Assembly: GCA_016721905.1 (NCBI GenBank)
Contig: JADKHH010000024.1
Coordinates: forward strand, 62,001-126,000
Reading direction: 5' to 3'
DNA from: Candidatus Opimibacter skivensis
GTDB lineage: Bacteria; Bacteroidota; Bacteroidia; Chitinophagales; Saprospiraceae
DNA: 64,000 nt
The notes under the pieces are model-generated. The model did not search any database. It was given only the letters and a program-made list of their open reading frames with translations, and was not told where the DNA came from. The position numbers and the translations under genes were made by a program. Positions 45,806 through 54,277 of this stretch are shown one piece after another. Position 1 is the first letter of the stretch. Each line of letters starts with the position of its first letter.

Positions 45806-47233
45806 TTACCAAACGAAAGTACCCACGGTGGATGGATGCAATGAGCCTGTGATCCACCTTTCTCCTACATGGATGTTGAAGGATTGCAGGTTGGCACTTT
45901 CATTGAGGACGATTAGCACATATTTACCCTCAGGTGTCATGAAGGCCACATTGTTCAATCCAGCAGGTACACTACTACCAATGCGAATGGAACCCGGAGG
46001 CACAAATTTGGACGCATGGCCGATGATGTAGTAGCTCACATTTTTTGTCGCGATCGAGCCATCAATGGTGACAGCTCCCTTGCATTGTGTACAGCCTCCC
46101 GGTGTATGTGGACCAAAACCCGGATCATTGGCCAGGTTCCATTCCAGGGCTACACCGCTCCAGTTACGCATCGTACCAATGATGACATTTTTGATATGCC
46201 ATTTCAGATCGCCATCAAAGCTGCTGTTAGAGCCGGTCCATTGTTCGGTGAAGTACAAGGCTTTGTCCGGATGTGCCTGATGCACCTGCGTTAACGCACT
46301 CACATCACCTTCATAAAGATGGAATGCAGAGCCATGCACAAAAGCCTTGGCCGCAGGATCATCCAGGATGGCGATCGGATAGTCCGGACGATTGCAATTG
46401 TGATCCCAAACCACAATTTTAGTGTTGATGCCTGCAGCCTGAAAAGCAGGCCCCAGATGATTCTTGATAAAATCAGTCTGCTGCGCCGCTGACATCACCA
46501 GGCTCGGATTGTTACCTCCATGCTGAGGTTCATTCTGCGGGGTGATAGCATCGATGGTGATGCCGTGAGCTTTCATTGCCTGGATGTACTTGACAAAGTA
46601 TTGTGCATAGACACTATAATGCTGAGGATTCAGATTTCCGCCAACACTGTTTTTATTGCTCTTCATCCATACCGGAGCGCTCCATGGCGAACCCATAATT
46701 TTGATATCAGGATTGATTGCCAGTATTTCTTTCAGTACAGGGATTAAATGCAAGGTGTCCCTGGACAGACTGAATTGTTGTAATTGAAGATCTTCATTCA
46801 TGCCTGCCGGTAGGTCATTGTAACTAAACACTACAGGATCCAGGTCAGATGCACCGATCGAAACCCGCAGATAACTCACATTGATAGAATTGCTGCTGTT
46901 TCCAAAAAAATCTTTTAGGAGCACCATGCGTGCATTGTCTTCCATTTGGTTGAGGAGCATCGCACTGCCACCGGTGAGCGTGTATCCAAATCCATCTACC
47001 ACCTGCAATGTCTCAGCAGGTGTGATGGTGATTTCAGGAAATCGTTCGTCAAACCCGGCAGCATAATCGATGGTCTTGTTATATAATAGATTGACCTCAT
47101 TGCCTGATGTAGTCCACACTTTAACCGGAAGTTCCGGTGGTGTATCCGGATCGACATCCCCGTTTGATTTATTACAGGCGATGGCACTCCATACGAGCCC
47201 GGCCAGTATATAAATATGTATTCCGATTTTCAT
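45806..47233 (-). CDS. GH30 glycoside hydrolase lipoprotein (2)
   Basis: A 475-residue paralogue with a lipoprotein signal (LVWSAIACNKS), started at ATG 47233 (a second ATG is 9 bp upstream). Acid/base Glu235 lies in AITPQNEPQHGGNN and nucleophile Glu330 in ALYFTEQWTGSN; the barrel begins QVVDGFGYTLTGGSAML. The loop chemistry differs from the neighbour, so the two probably split labour, one endo and one exo. It starts 49 bp after susD and is followed by the first GH30 gene. Confidence 0.9.
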   Translation of the reverse strand: MKIGIHIYILAGLVWSAIACNKSNGDVDPDTPPELPVKVWTTSGNEVNLLYNKTIDYAAGFDERFPEITITPAETLQVVDGFGYTLTGGSAMLLNQMEDNARMVLLKDFFGNSSNSINVSYLRVSIGASDLDPVVFSYNDLPAGMNEDLQLQQFSLSRDTLHLIPVLKEILAINPDIKIMGSPWSAPVWMKSNKNSVGGNLNPQHYSVYAQYFVKYIQAMKAHGITIDAITPQNEPQHGGNNPSLVMSAAQQTDFIKNHLGPAFQAAGINTKIVVWDHNCNRPDYPIAILDDPAAKAFVHGSAFHLYEGDVSALTQVHQAHPDKALYFTEQWTGSNSSFDGDLKWHIKNVIIGTMRNWSGVALEWNLANDPGFGPHTPGGCTQCKGAVTIDGSIATKNVSYYIIGHASKFVPPGSIRIGSSVPAGLNNVAFMTPEGKYVLIVLNESANLQSFNIHVGERWITGSLHPSTVGTFVW

Positions 47234-47282
47234 TTTGTGCAATGTGGTTTTGACTTGATTTTAATTCCTCAATGGCAATGGC

Positions 47283-48749
47283 TCAATAACCCGGATTTTG
47301 TGTAAGGTTAGCGTTTTTATCTAACTCAGCCTGAGGAATGGGCCACAACAAACGCTCGGGGGTCAGCATATAACCGATTGGATTGCCATCCGGCCCCTTG
47401 GCAGCACTCATTACTTCGATCGCTCTTCCTGTTCGTTTCAGGTCAAACCATCGGATGCCTTCATAAGCTAACTCAAGCCGACGTTCTTTTTCAATCGCAA
47501 GACGCATGGCAGCCTGGTTGCCGGCAGTGGTTGGATTTAAGTTCACACGATCACGGATCTGATCGACGATGGCAGCAGCACCAGACACATCTCCTGATTC
47601 ATTGAGGGCTTCAGCTTTCAATAGCAAGATGTCAGCTAAGCGGATAAAGATGTAGTTCTGCGCTCCATCGCCTCCGAAGTTGCGCCATTTGTTGATAAAA
47701 GGATATTGCGTTTGTGGATAGTGCGAGTCTGACCAAAGTCCGGATACATCTTCAAAAATGATCGATGCATTTTTACGGATCAAATCATTCTCCGCATCAA
47801 ATGCAGCAATCAGGTCATTGGAAGGCAGGTTAAATTTTTTCCAATCCACCCCCCTGAATATGTTTACACCCCAGTTGCCATCCGTTGGGCCACCTGAGTA
47901 GTTGATTTCAAAGATGGACTCTGCTGAATTTTTCATCTCATTATTCCAGAGTTGATCGAACTCCGGCAGCAAAGTATACCCTCCTGCGATTACTGCATCA
48001 CAGTATTGATTGACTTTAGCCCAGTCATGTGGTTCCTGTGCAGCATAGACTTTGGCCAGCACTGCATTGACAGCACCGGTAGTCGCAAATCCCTTGTGTG
48101 GTGCCGTGGTACGCACACGAGGCAAAGCAGTTTCCAGATCAGCAATGATCTGCGCATACACTTCTTCTTTAGCAGACCGTGCAGGAAATATCTGCGCGTA
48201 GATCTCATCCAGTTTTTCTGCACTGATCGTCGTGACTTCTTCGAGTTGTAATGGTACATCACCCCATAGCTGCACTAACTGAAAGTACATGAACGCACGG
48301 ATGAAAGAAGCTTCACCAATGATTTCCTCAAGCCTTGCAGGAGTTAATTCCGGATCAGTGACCTCTCTGGCATTGTTGATGATGTTGTTCACTTTTCCAA
48401 TGGTAGAGTAAAGGTAGGCCCAGTCGCGGCTGACATTTCGGTTGACAGCATCTAACTGATAGTCATCTATCTGGAAGTTGTCCGGGTTGTCACCTCCGGC
48501 ATATGCATCATCAGACTGCGCATCGCCATTGACAAAATAATCAAGCTGGTAATATTCATTTTTGAAATCTCCATAGGCACCTGCCAGCGCAGACTCCAAC
48601 TCAGAAGCAGATTTGAAATACACCGAATCTGAAGCAGAATTTTCTATAGCGATCCCTTGTGAATGTGGCTCCAGGTCCAGGAAATCATCACAGGCATAGA
48701 AGGCAGTCAGGCAAAGGAACGCGAGGAATGGGATATATTTTTTCATCAT
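47283..48749 (-). CDS. susD: SusD/RagB-family glycan-binding lipoprotein
   Basis: A 488-residue surface lipoprotein (signal ending LTAFYACDDFLDLEP). It has the SusD fold of TPR helices (IGEASFIRAFMYFQLVQLWG, AVNAVLAKVYAAQEPHDWAK) and the typical C-terminus RRLELAYEGIRWFDLKRTGRA with LLWPIPQAELDKNANLTQNPGY. With SusC it forms the pedal-bin importer: SusD captures the oligosaccharide and closes over the SusC barrel. It starts 9 bp after the susC stop, so the two are translationally linked. The gene symbol denotes family only. Confidence 0.95.
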   Translation of the reverse strand: MMKKYIPFLAFLCLTAFYACDDFLDLEPHSQGIAIENSASDSVYFKSASELESALAGAYGDFKNEYYQLDYFVNGDAQSDDAYAGGDNPDNFQIDDYQLDAVNRNVSRDWAYLYSTIGKVNNIINNAREVTDPELTPARLEEIIGEASFIRAFMYFQLVQLWGDVPLQLEEVTTISAEKLDEIYAQIFPARSAKEEVYAQIIADLETALPRVRTTAPHKGFATTGAVNAVLAKVYAAQEPHDWAKVNQYCDAVIAGGYTLLPEFDQLWNNEMKNSAESIFEINYSGGPTDGNWGVNIFRGVDWKKFNLPSNDLIAAFDAENDLIRKNASIIFEDVSGLWSDSHYPQTQYPFINKWRNFGGDGAQNYIFIRLADILLLKAEALNESGDVSGAAAIVDQIRDRVNLNPTTAGNQAAMRLAIEKERRLELAYEGIRWFDLKRTGRAIEVMSAAKGPDGNPIGYMLTPERLLWPIPQAELDKNANLTQNPGY

Positions 48750-48758
48750 TGTATTTTT

Positions 48759-51680
48759 TTAGAATTCCACATTAACGCCAAACGTAATCGTGCGGGATTG
48801 CGGATAGGTACCATAATCGATGCCGAGCTCAGTTGCACTTCTGCCAAAGGCATTCACCTCCGGATCAAAACCACTGTACTTGGTAAAGGTCAATAAATTC
48901 TGCCCGGTCACATAGAGGGAGAGTTTCTGGATTTTCATACGCTCCAGGCTCTTCGGATTGATGTTGTAAGCAAGGGTCAGTGATTTCAAACGCAAATATG
49001 AACCATCTTCCACAAACCTCGTCGAATTACGCACGTTGTTGATATTGCCACCCCCGATCGCTCTGGGTATGTCCGTGATCCGGTTAGTAGGCGTCCATCT
49101 GTCAAGTACCGCCGTAGATTGGTTTTTGCTATCAAACATACCTTCCAGATCGATGCGTGTTGCATTGAAGATATCATTACCCTGACTGCCCTGGAAGAAA
49201 ATGTTCAGATCAAAGTTTTTCCATGATAGGGTATTGGTAAATCCATAGGTAAAGTCAGGATTACCATCTCCGATGATCGTTCGGTCTCCCGGATCAAACA
49301 TCCCGTTTTCATTGTAGTCTTTATAGATCAGATCACCTGTTTCTTCATCAACACCTTCCGAAATGTAGCCATAGAATACCCCGAGTGGTAATCCGGCTTT
49401 CACTATAGATACATCCTGGTTGTTGCTGTAGATGCGTCCGAAGTAATACACTTCTGTATAATCCAATTCCAGCACCTTGTTTTTGTTGAAGGAGATATTG
49501 AAGTCAGTTCTCCATTTAAAGTCACCTGTGGTGTTGATGGTACCCAGGGCAAATTCAAGCCCCTTGTTTTCGATCACACCTGCATTCGTCTGGATTGTAG
49601 AGATCGGTAGTGAATTGGAGAGCTGCACATTCATCAGCAGGTCATCCGTTTTTTTATAGTAAGCATCTGCGGAGAAATTCACTCTGCCCGTCCAGAGAGA
49701 AAGGTCAAGCCCAATATTGGATTGAGTAGTGGTTTCCCAACGCAGATCCGGATTTCCATATGTCACTTGTGAAGAAGCTGGACCTGAAAGCGGATTCGTT
49801 TGGGGCTGGCGGTAGTATGAGATCAGGCCATATTGCGCATAGTTCGGTATGCCTTCCTGGTTGCCGTTTTTACCCCAGCCAAAACGCAGTTTCATATCAT
49901 ATATCGCATCAAACGATTGCATAAAGGGCTCTGCGGATATGCGCCATCCAAGAGAGACAGATGGCATCGTGCCCCATGGATCTGCGAGTTTGGAAGAGCC
50001 ATCCCTGCGCAGCGTTGCTGTCAACAGGTATTTGCTTTTGTAATTGTACATATACCTTCCGAAGAAGGATGCCAGTGCCCATTCCTGCACATCGGTCGAA
50101 CCCGTGATCACATTGGCAGCATTTAAGGTCTGTACATTGATGTCATCCGGATAGTCGGTACCATATAAATACGAGTCGCTCCATTTTGATTTTTGGATAC
50201 TGCTTCCAATCAGGAATGACATATGATGATCATCAAAATCCTTGTTGTAGTTGGCTGTGTTTTCCCAAAGCAGGATGTTACTGTTGGATTTGTCAGCCTG
50301 GCCTATTCCATTATTGTTTCGGCCATAAGTAGTCTTGAACGGATCGAGATAATAATCCCACTGATGTGAATTGATATCTGCTCCGAAATTGGTTTTTAAG
50401 GAGAAGCCTTCAAACAGGGTGGCCTCAAGGGTGACATTTCCAAAAAGTCTCGTATCGGTTGCTTCTTGTTCGGCGCCAAACATATACGCTATCGGATTTT
50501 CCCACGAGGGCTGGAATGGATTTGGATCATATTGACCACTGCCATCGTCTTTATAGATGCTAAGGAATGGTGGTGTGTTCAGCGCACTCATGATGACACC
50601 ACCGCGACCGCTGCTCGCATTGTCAGGTGTATCCTTGGTGCTGGAGCGAAGTAAGTTCATATTTACACCGATCGTCAACCACTTGGTGGCCTGGTTGTCG
50701 AGATTCAGGCGAAGCGAGTAGCGATCAAAACGAGCAGGCTCAGCGATACCGGTTTGACTTAAATAATTTGCAGAGATCAGATAGCGTGTGACTTCAGTGC
50801 CACCTTGGAAGGCAAGCTGGTAGCTCTGTACAGTTCCGGTACCAAAAGTTTCTTCCTGCCAATCAGTATATCCTGTTTCAGAAGGATCCATCGCACCGGG
50901 AGCGATCTGATTCATGAGATCCCGGTATTGTTTAGTGGTAAGTGTTTCAATGGTTTTACGGATATCAGACACACCATAGTAGGCATTGAAAGCTATGGTC
51001 GTTTTGCCTGATACACCTCGTTTAGTTGTAATGATCACCACGCCATTGGCAGCGCGTGCTCCATAGATGGCAGCAGAGGATGCATCTTTCAGTACAGTCA
51101 TGGATTCTATATCCGTAGGATTCAATCCGCGTATGTCAGTGGTAGGTACACCATCGACTACATAGAGTGGCTCATTACCCGCGAGCACAGAAGTGCTACC
51201 TCGTACTCTGACTGCAATATCTCCACCTGGCTTACCGGAAGGTTGTACAACCTGCACACCAGGCGCAGTGCCCTGAAGTGCTTCGGCAGCAGAAACCATT
51301 GGACGGTTTTTAATGGTTTCCTCTCCCACGGTCACTACAGCAGTTGTCACATCTGCTTTGCGTTGCGTGCCGTAGCCGATGACAACTACATCATTGAGGC
51401 TTATGTTGGAAACCTCCAGCACTGCATCAATAGTAAAATTATCACCAATAGGTATTTCGACTGCGTCATAACCGGTGTAGGAGAAAACAAGTGTGCCTTG
51501 TGTTGCTTCAATGCTATAGGTGCCGTCTCCTTGAGTGACTGTACCCATGGTGGTGCCTTTCACCATGACCACCGCCCCGATGAGCGGTTCGCCTTGAGCA
51601 TCAGTGACAGTGCCACTGATTTGCGCGTGTATGTTGACAGCAAAGAACAGACAGATGAGGGTATATATGACTTTGATCAT
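48759..51680 (-). CDS. susC: SusC/RagA-family TonB-dependent outer-membrane transporter
   Basis: About 973 residues from ATG 51680 (an ATG two codons upstream is equally possible; the open frame reaches 51737). After a signal peptide ending NIHAQ there is a carboxypeptidase-D-like domain (ISGTVTDAQGEPLIGAVVMV), then a plug domain (VVVIGYGTQRKADVTTAV, VRVRGSTSVLAGNEPLYVVD, IESMTVLKDASSAAIYGARA) and a 22-strand barrel ending SRTITFGVNVEF. It imports the oligosaccharide captured by SusD, powered by TonB. A hairpin with a T-run lies between it and the upstream lipoprotein gene. Confidence 0.95.
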   Translation of the reverse strand: MIKVIYTLICLFFAVNIHAQISGTVTDAQGEPLIGAVVMVKGTTMGTVTQGDGTYSIEATQGTLVFSYTGYDAVEIPIGDNFTIDAVLEVSNISLNDVVVIGYGTQRKADVTTAVVTVGEETIKNRPMVSAAEALQGTAPGVQVVQPSGKPGGDIAVRVRGSTSVLAGNEPLYVVDGVPTTDIRGLNPTDIESMTVLKDASSAAIYGARAANGVVIITTKRGVSGKTTIAFNAYYGVSDIRKTIETLTTKQYRDLMNQIAPGAMDPSETGYTDWQEETFGTGTVQSYQLAFQGGTEVTRYLISANYLSQTGIAEPARFDRYSLRLNLDNQATKWLTIGVNMNLLRSSTKDTPDNASSGRGGVIMSALNTPPFLSIYKDDGSGQYDPNPFQPSWENPIAYMFGAEQEATDTRLFGNVTLEATLFEGFSLKTNFGADINSHQWDYYLDPFKTTYGRNNNGIGQADKSNSNILLWENTANYNKDFDDHHMSFLIGSSIQKSKWSDSYLYGTDYPDDINVQTLNAANVITGSTDVQEWALASFFGRYMYNYKSKYLLTATLRRDGSSKLADPWGTMPSVSLGWRISAEPFMQSFDAIYDMKLRFGWGKNGNQEGIPNYAQYGLISYYRQPQTNPLSGPASSQVTYGNPDLRWETTTQSNIGLDLSLWTGRVNFSADAYYKKTDDLLMNVQLSNSLPISTIQTNAGVIENKGLEFALGTINTTGDFKWRTDFNISFNKNKVLELDYTEVYYFGRIYSNNQDVSIVKAGLPLGVFYGYISEGVDEETGDLIYKDYNENGMFDPGDRTIIGDGNPDFTYGFTNTLSWKNFDLNIFFQGSQGNDIFNATRIDLEGMFDSKNQSTAVLDRWTPTNRITDIPRAIGGGNINNVRNSTRFVEDGSYLRLKSLTLAYNINPKSLERMKIQKLSLYVTGQNLLTFTKYSGFDPEVNAFGRSATELGIDYGTYPQSRTITFGVNVEF

Positions 51681-51803
51681 ATGCATTTGACTTGAGTTGA
51701 AGAGGATAAGCATCCACATGAGGATTCGCGAGAGCATCTGAGCACAACAACAACAACAACTTTTATTGTTTCGACTTTGGGCTCACTACAAAGAGTAAAA
51801 AGA

Positions 51804-51833
51804 GGCACACGGAATATATATTTTCCGTGTGCC
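51804..51833 (-). terminator. Hairpin with T-run between the PKD lipoprotein and susC
   Basis: On the minus strand, GGCACACGGAA pairs with TTCCGTGTGCC around an A/T loop and is followed by TCTTTTT. It lies 22 bp after the PKD gene stop and before susC, so it may partly end the transcript and lower susC expression. An (AAC)6 trinucleotide repeat is just beyond, at 51744-51761. Confidence 0.65.
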
Positions 51834-51854
51834 CATAGTAAAACCAGATATAGA

Positions 51855-53600
51855 TTAGCGTACTAATACGACAGTCCAACCTTGTGAACCATCATGTGCT
51901 GCGGTATAATCAACAGAAACCGTCATGGTTTCAGTAGTTCCGTCATTGACATAACTCATGACTTCATATTGGGTAGTAGTCAATCCACCGTTAGGCAGAT
52001 TAGCTCCATCTGTATTTTCGCCACCATAGTAGCCTTTGTAGAAACCAAGGAAAGCTGCACCTGATGTCCCATTTTGTAGATGAATAATAGCTCGTCCGGA
52101 TGGTGAAGCAGAAGCTTCCGTAAATGTCCATGTATGCACTCCTGATCCAAAGGCTGCACCATTACCACTGGCTGCTACCTGTGCATCTGTCCAGCATCCG
52201 TTAGGACTGCCCATGTATCCGTCATTTCGTGCGTCGCCGTTTGTTTTGTATTCATAGACCCCACCTGCACTGAAGATAAATTCATCATTGGTGATGCAAG
52301 ACCAATCGTCTCCGCCGGTTGAAGTGCCATCAAGGAAATTGGCAGGTACTTGCCACCAGTCAGGACTGCCCAATCCAGGACCTACAAAAATAGAGGTGGC
52401 CGCATTACGAACCCGCCATGCATCCCCGATGAGGTTGCCTGCTGTCATATCACCGGAAATGGTGATCACTTTTGATGCTACTGCAGTACCACTGCCTTTT
52501 GTTCCGGTCAGGGTGACTGTATATAAGCCTGGGTTAACATAGGTATGGACAGGATTTGCTTCTGCAGATGTATTGCCATCTCCAAAATTCCAGTTGTAGC
52601 TTGTAGCGTCGTATGAATTGTTAGTAAAGGTTGCAACCTTTTCTGCAACGTCTGCAGTGAATCCCACTACCGGTGGTTCAGCAGCAGGATTGTCATAATG
52701 CACCAGGGTAATCCTCCAGTAAGCATCATCTGTTCCAGAGGTATTTCCACCAAACTTATAATTGGATTCAAGGATCAGTGTATCTGTTGTGCCTTCAGAC
52801 AGTTTGACGAGATCATATTGAACAGATGTCTGAGGTACGCTGACCTCTGCATCTGTACCGATTTTAGGCAGAGCAATGAAGGCGCCGAGTCCTGAAACAG
52901 TCAATTGACCACTGCCCAGTGAGAACGAATGAGTACCATCACCAAAAGCTGACAGGTCACTTCCGCCTGGTCCTGTCAGGTGTGCTGCAGTGGTAGGAAA
53001 GCAATCGTTAGCAGGATCAAATACGCCACCTTCTGCCCAGAAGTCACCATTCGAATTATAGGTAAAGCTGCCATTAGCGTTGAAGATAAATTCATCATTC
53101 ATGGTACAGGGGCGGATGACGATGTCATCATTGTCCCTACCGAGCGCCCACCATACGGAAGATCTGTCAAATGGACCTACTTCCAATGGCCATCGGCCCA
53201 AACTGACGGTGCGCAGCAATTTCCAGGATTTGGAGGTGCCTCCAGTCAGGATCGCCAGTTCTTCAGCGGTATTGGAGATGGATACGGATTGGGTTACGAC
53301 ATCCGAGTTGCTGCCCTTGGTGGCGGTTAGGGTGACAGTATAGTTGCCATCCTGGGCATAGGTATGCACAGGGTTTACATCCGCAGACACGGCTGTGTTA
53401 TCCCCAAAATTCCAGGAAACAGCGTCATAATTTTGGGACGTATTGGTGAAAGTCACCTTCTTGTAATTGTCCATAGACACTTCAAATGAAAATCCTGCAA
53501 TGACTTCCGGTGTCGGATCGTCGTCCTTTTTGCAGGAGTAAACCAATAATAAGGTGGCCGAAAAGAGGATCAACCAGGTCCTTTGTAATGCATTTCTCAT
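51855..53600 (-). CDS. PKD-containing surface lipoprotein with duplicated binding module
   Basis: A 581-residue lipoprotein (signal ATLLLVYSCKKDDDP), started at ATG 53600. The architecture is a repeat of two units: PKD domain (AVSWNFGDNTAVSADVNPVH) plus a module with DDIVIRPCTMNDEFIFNANG, then PKD (YNWNFGDGNTSAEANPVHTY) plus a related module with GGDDWSCITNDEFIFSAGG. The two modules share W-x-L/V-R at the start, a C-x2-NDEFIF core and YNSNGD/YKTNGD. By position upstream of susC it should be the surface glycan-binding protein of the locus, comparable to SusE/SusF, though not recognisably homologous to them. The binding function is inferred. Confidence 0.7.
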   Translation of the reverse strand: MRNALQRTWLILFSATLLLVYSCKKDDDPTPEVIAGFSFEVSMDNYKKVTFTNTSQNYDAVSWNFGDNTAVSADVNPVHTYAQDGNYTVTLTATKGSNSDVVTQSVSISNTAEELAILTGGTSKSWKLLRTVSLGRWPLEVGPFDRSSVWWALGRDNDDIVIRPCTMNDEFIFNANGSFTYNSNGDFWAEGGVFDPANDCFPTTAAHLTGPGGSDLSAFGDGTHSFSLGSGQLTVSGLGAFIALPKIGTDAEVSVPQTSVQYDLVKLSEGTTDTLILESNYKFGGNTSGTDDAYWRITLVHYDNPAAEPPVVGFTADVAEKVATFTNNSYDATSYNWNFGDGNTSAEANPVHTYVNPGLYTVTLTGTKGSGTAVASKVITISGDMTAGNLIGDAWRVRNAATSIFVGPGLGSPDWWQVPANFLDGTSTGGDDWSCITNDEFIFSAGGVYEYKTNGDARNDGYMGSPNGCWTDAQVAASGNGAAFGSGVHTWTFTEASASPSGRAIIHLQNGTSGAAFLGFYKGYYGGENTDGANLPNGGLTTTQYEVMSYVNDGTTETMTVSVDYTAAHDGSQGWTVVLVR

Positions 53601-53830
53601 AAAAGTTAGTTTAAACATTAGTTATCGTATTGGTAGCAAAGGAGCCCTACCCGCGGCTTTTTATTTGTTTTAACCACCTGACAGCGCCCTCATTCTAAAG
53701 GAATCGGGTCTTGGGTGATAATAAGGTGCGTTTCAGAATTTAAATTGACTATTAGAGATAAAGTCAGAATTAATGCCAAGTATGGGGAAGTTGCCTGATT
53801 TTAAATTTGGCAAAACCCTATATTCTTATG

Positions 53831-53896
53831 CCGACAAATCACGACAAAAGGGTAGGAATTTGCTAATTTTTGCACCTGACAAATACTCGACAACCG
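53831..53896. promoter_or_regulatory. Direct repeats, possible operator of the utilisation locus
   Basis: CCGACAAATCACGACAAAAG (53831-53850) and CTGACAAATACTCGACAACC (53876 on) share GACAAAT followed by CGACAA and start 45 bp apart, about four helical turns. They lie about 230-300 bp upstream of the first gene of the operon. The adjacent HTH regulator is the natural candidate to bind them. Confidence 0.4.
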
Positions 53897-53920
53897 AAAA
53901 AACCTAATAAAACGACCGCT

Positions 53921-53973
53921 CGTTCAAGTCTTTGACTTGAATGCAATATTATTCGCGTCTCCTGACGCGAGAG
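53921..53973. repeat. CGTTCA..GACTTGAATGCAATAT repeat, copy 2
   Basis: TTCAAGTC-TTT-GACTTGAA and GCGTC-TCCT-GACGC stems separated by TGCAATATTATTC. It matches 30205-30257. Confidence 0.6.
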
Positions 53974-54032
53974 AGAAGTCATGTTTCATTGTTTGCCTGG
54001 CCCCAAGTTTTACGCTCTACTAAGCCTCCCTT

Positions 54033-54251
54033 TGTCTGAATCACGGATTACCCGGATTAAAGGATTACCCGGATTTATTTTTTCTGAGCAAAAGAATTGT
54101 GCGATCGAGGGTAGTAGCGTTGATTATCTGAGTGCTTTGTTGTTCAGACAGTTTTCCTGTTGGGTACCATTTAGTCTGTGCTCTTCGTAATAAGTTGTTG
54201 GCCCGAAAATCAGTGTAATCCGCGAATTCCGCTTAATCCGTGATTCAGACA
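54033..54251. mobile_element. 219-bp element bounded by perfect 18-bp inverted repeats
   Basis: TGTCTGAATCACGGATTA (54033-54050) and its exact inverse (54234-54251) bound a segment with GGATTACCCGGATT words near the left end and AATCCGCGAATTCCGC near the right. No coding capacity. It is consistent with a non-autonomous element or long hairpin repeat. Confidence 0.5.
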
Positions 54252-54277
54252 ATGTGCAGTATTCTGTCTCCCCAGGA

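Larger units (their letters stand above)
53601..54277. other. Long gap with direct repeats and dispersed elements
   Basis: No gene is supported in 677 bp between the regulator stop and the PKD lipoprotein start. It contains candidate operators (53831-53896), a TTGACTTGAATGCAATAT-type repeat (53921-53973) and an element bounded by 18-bp inverted repeats (54033-54251). The promoter of the utilisation operon must lie here, but no exact TAnnTTTG box was found close to the start. Confidence 0.6.
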
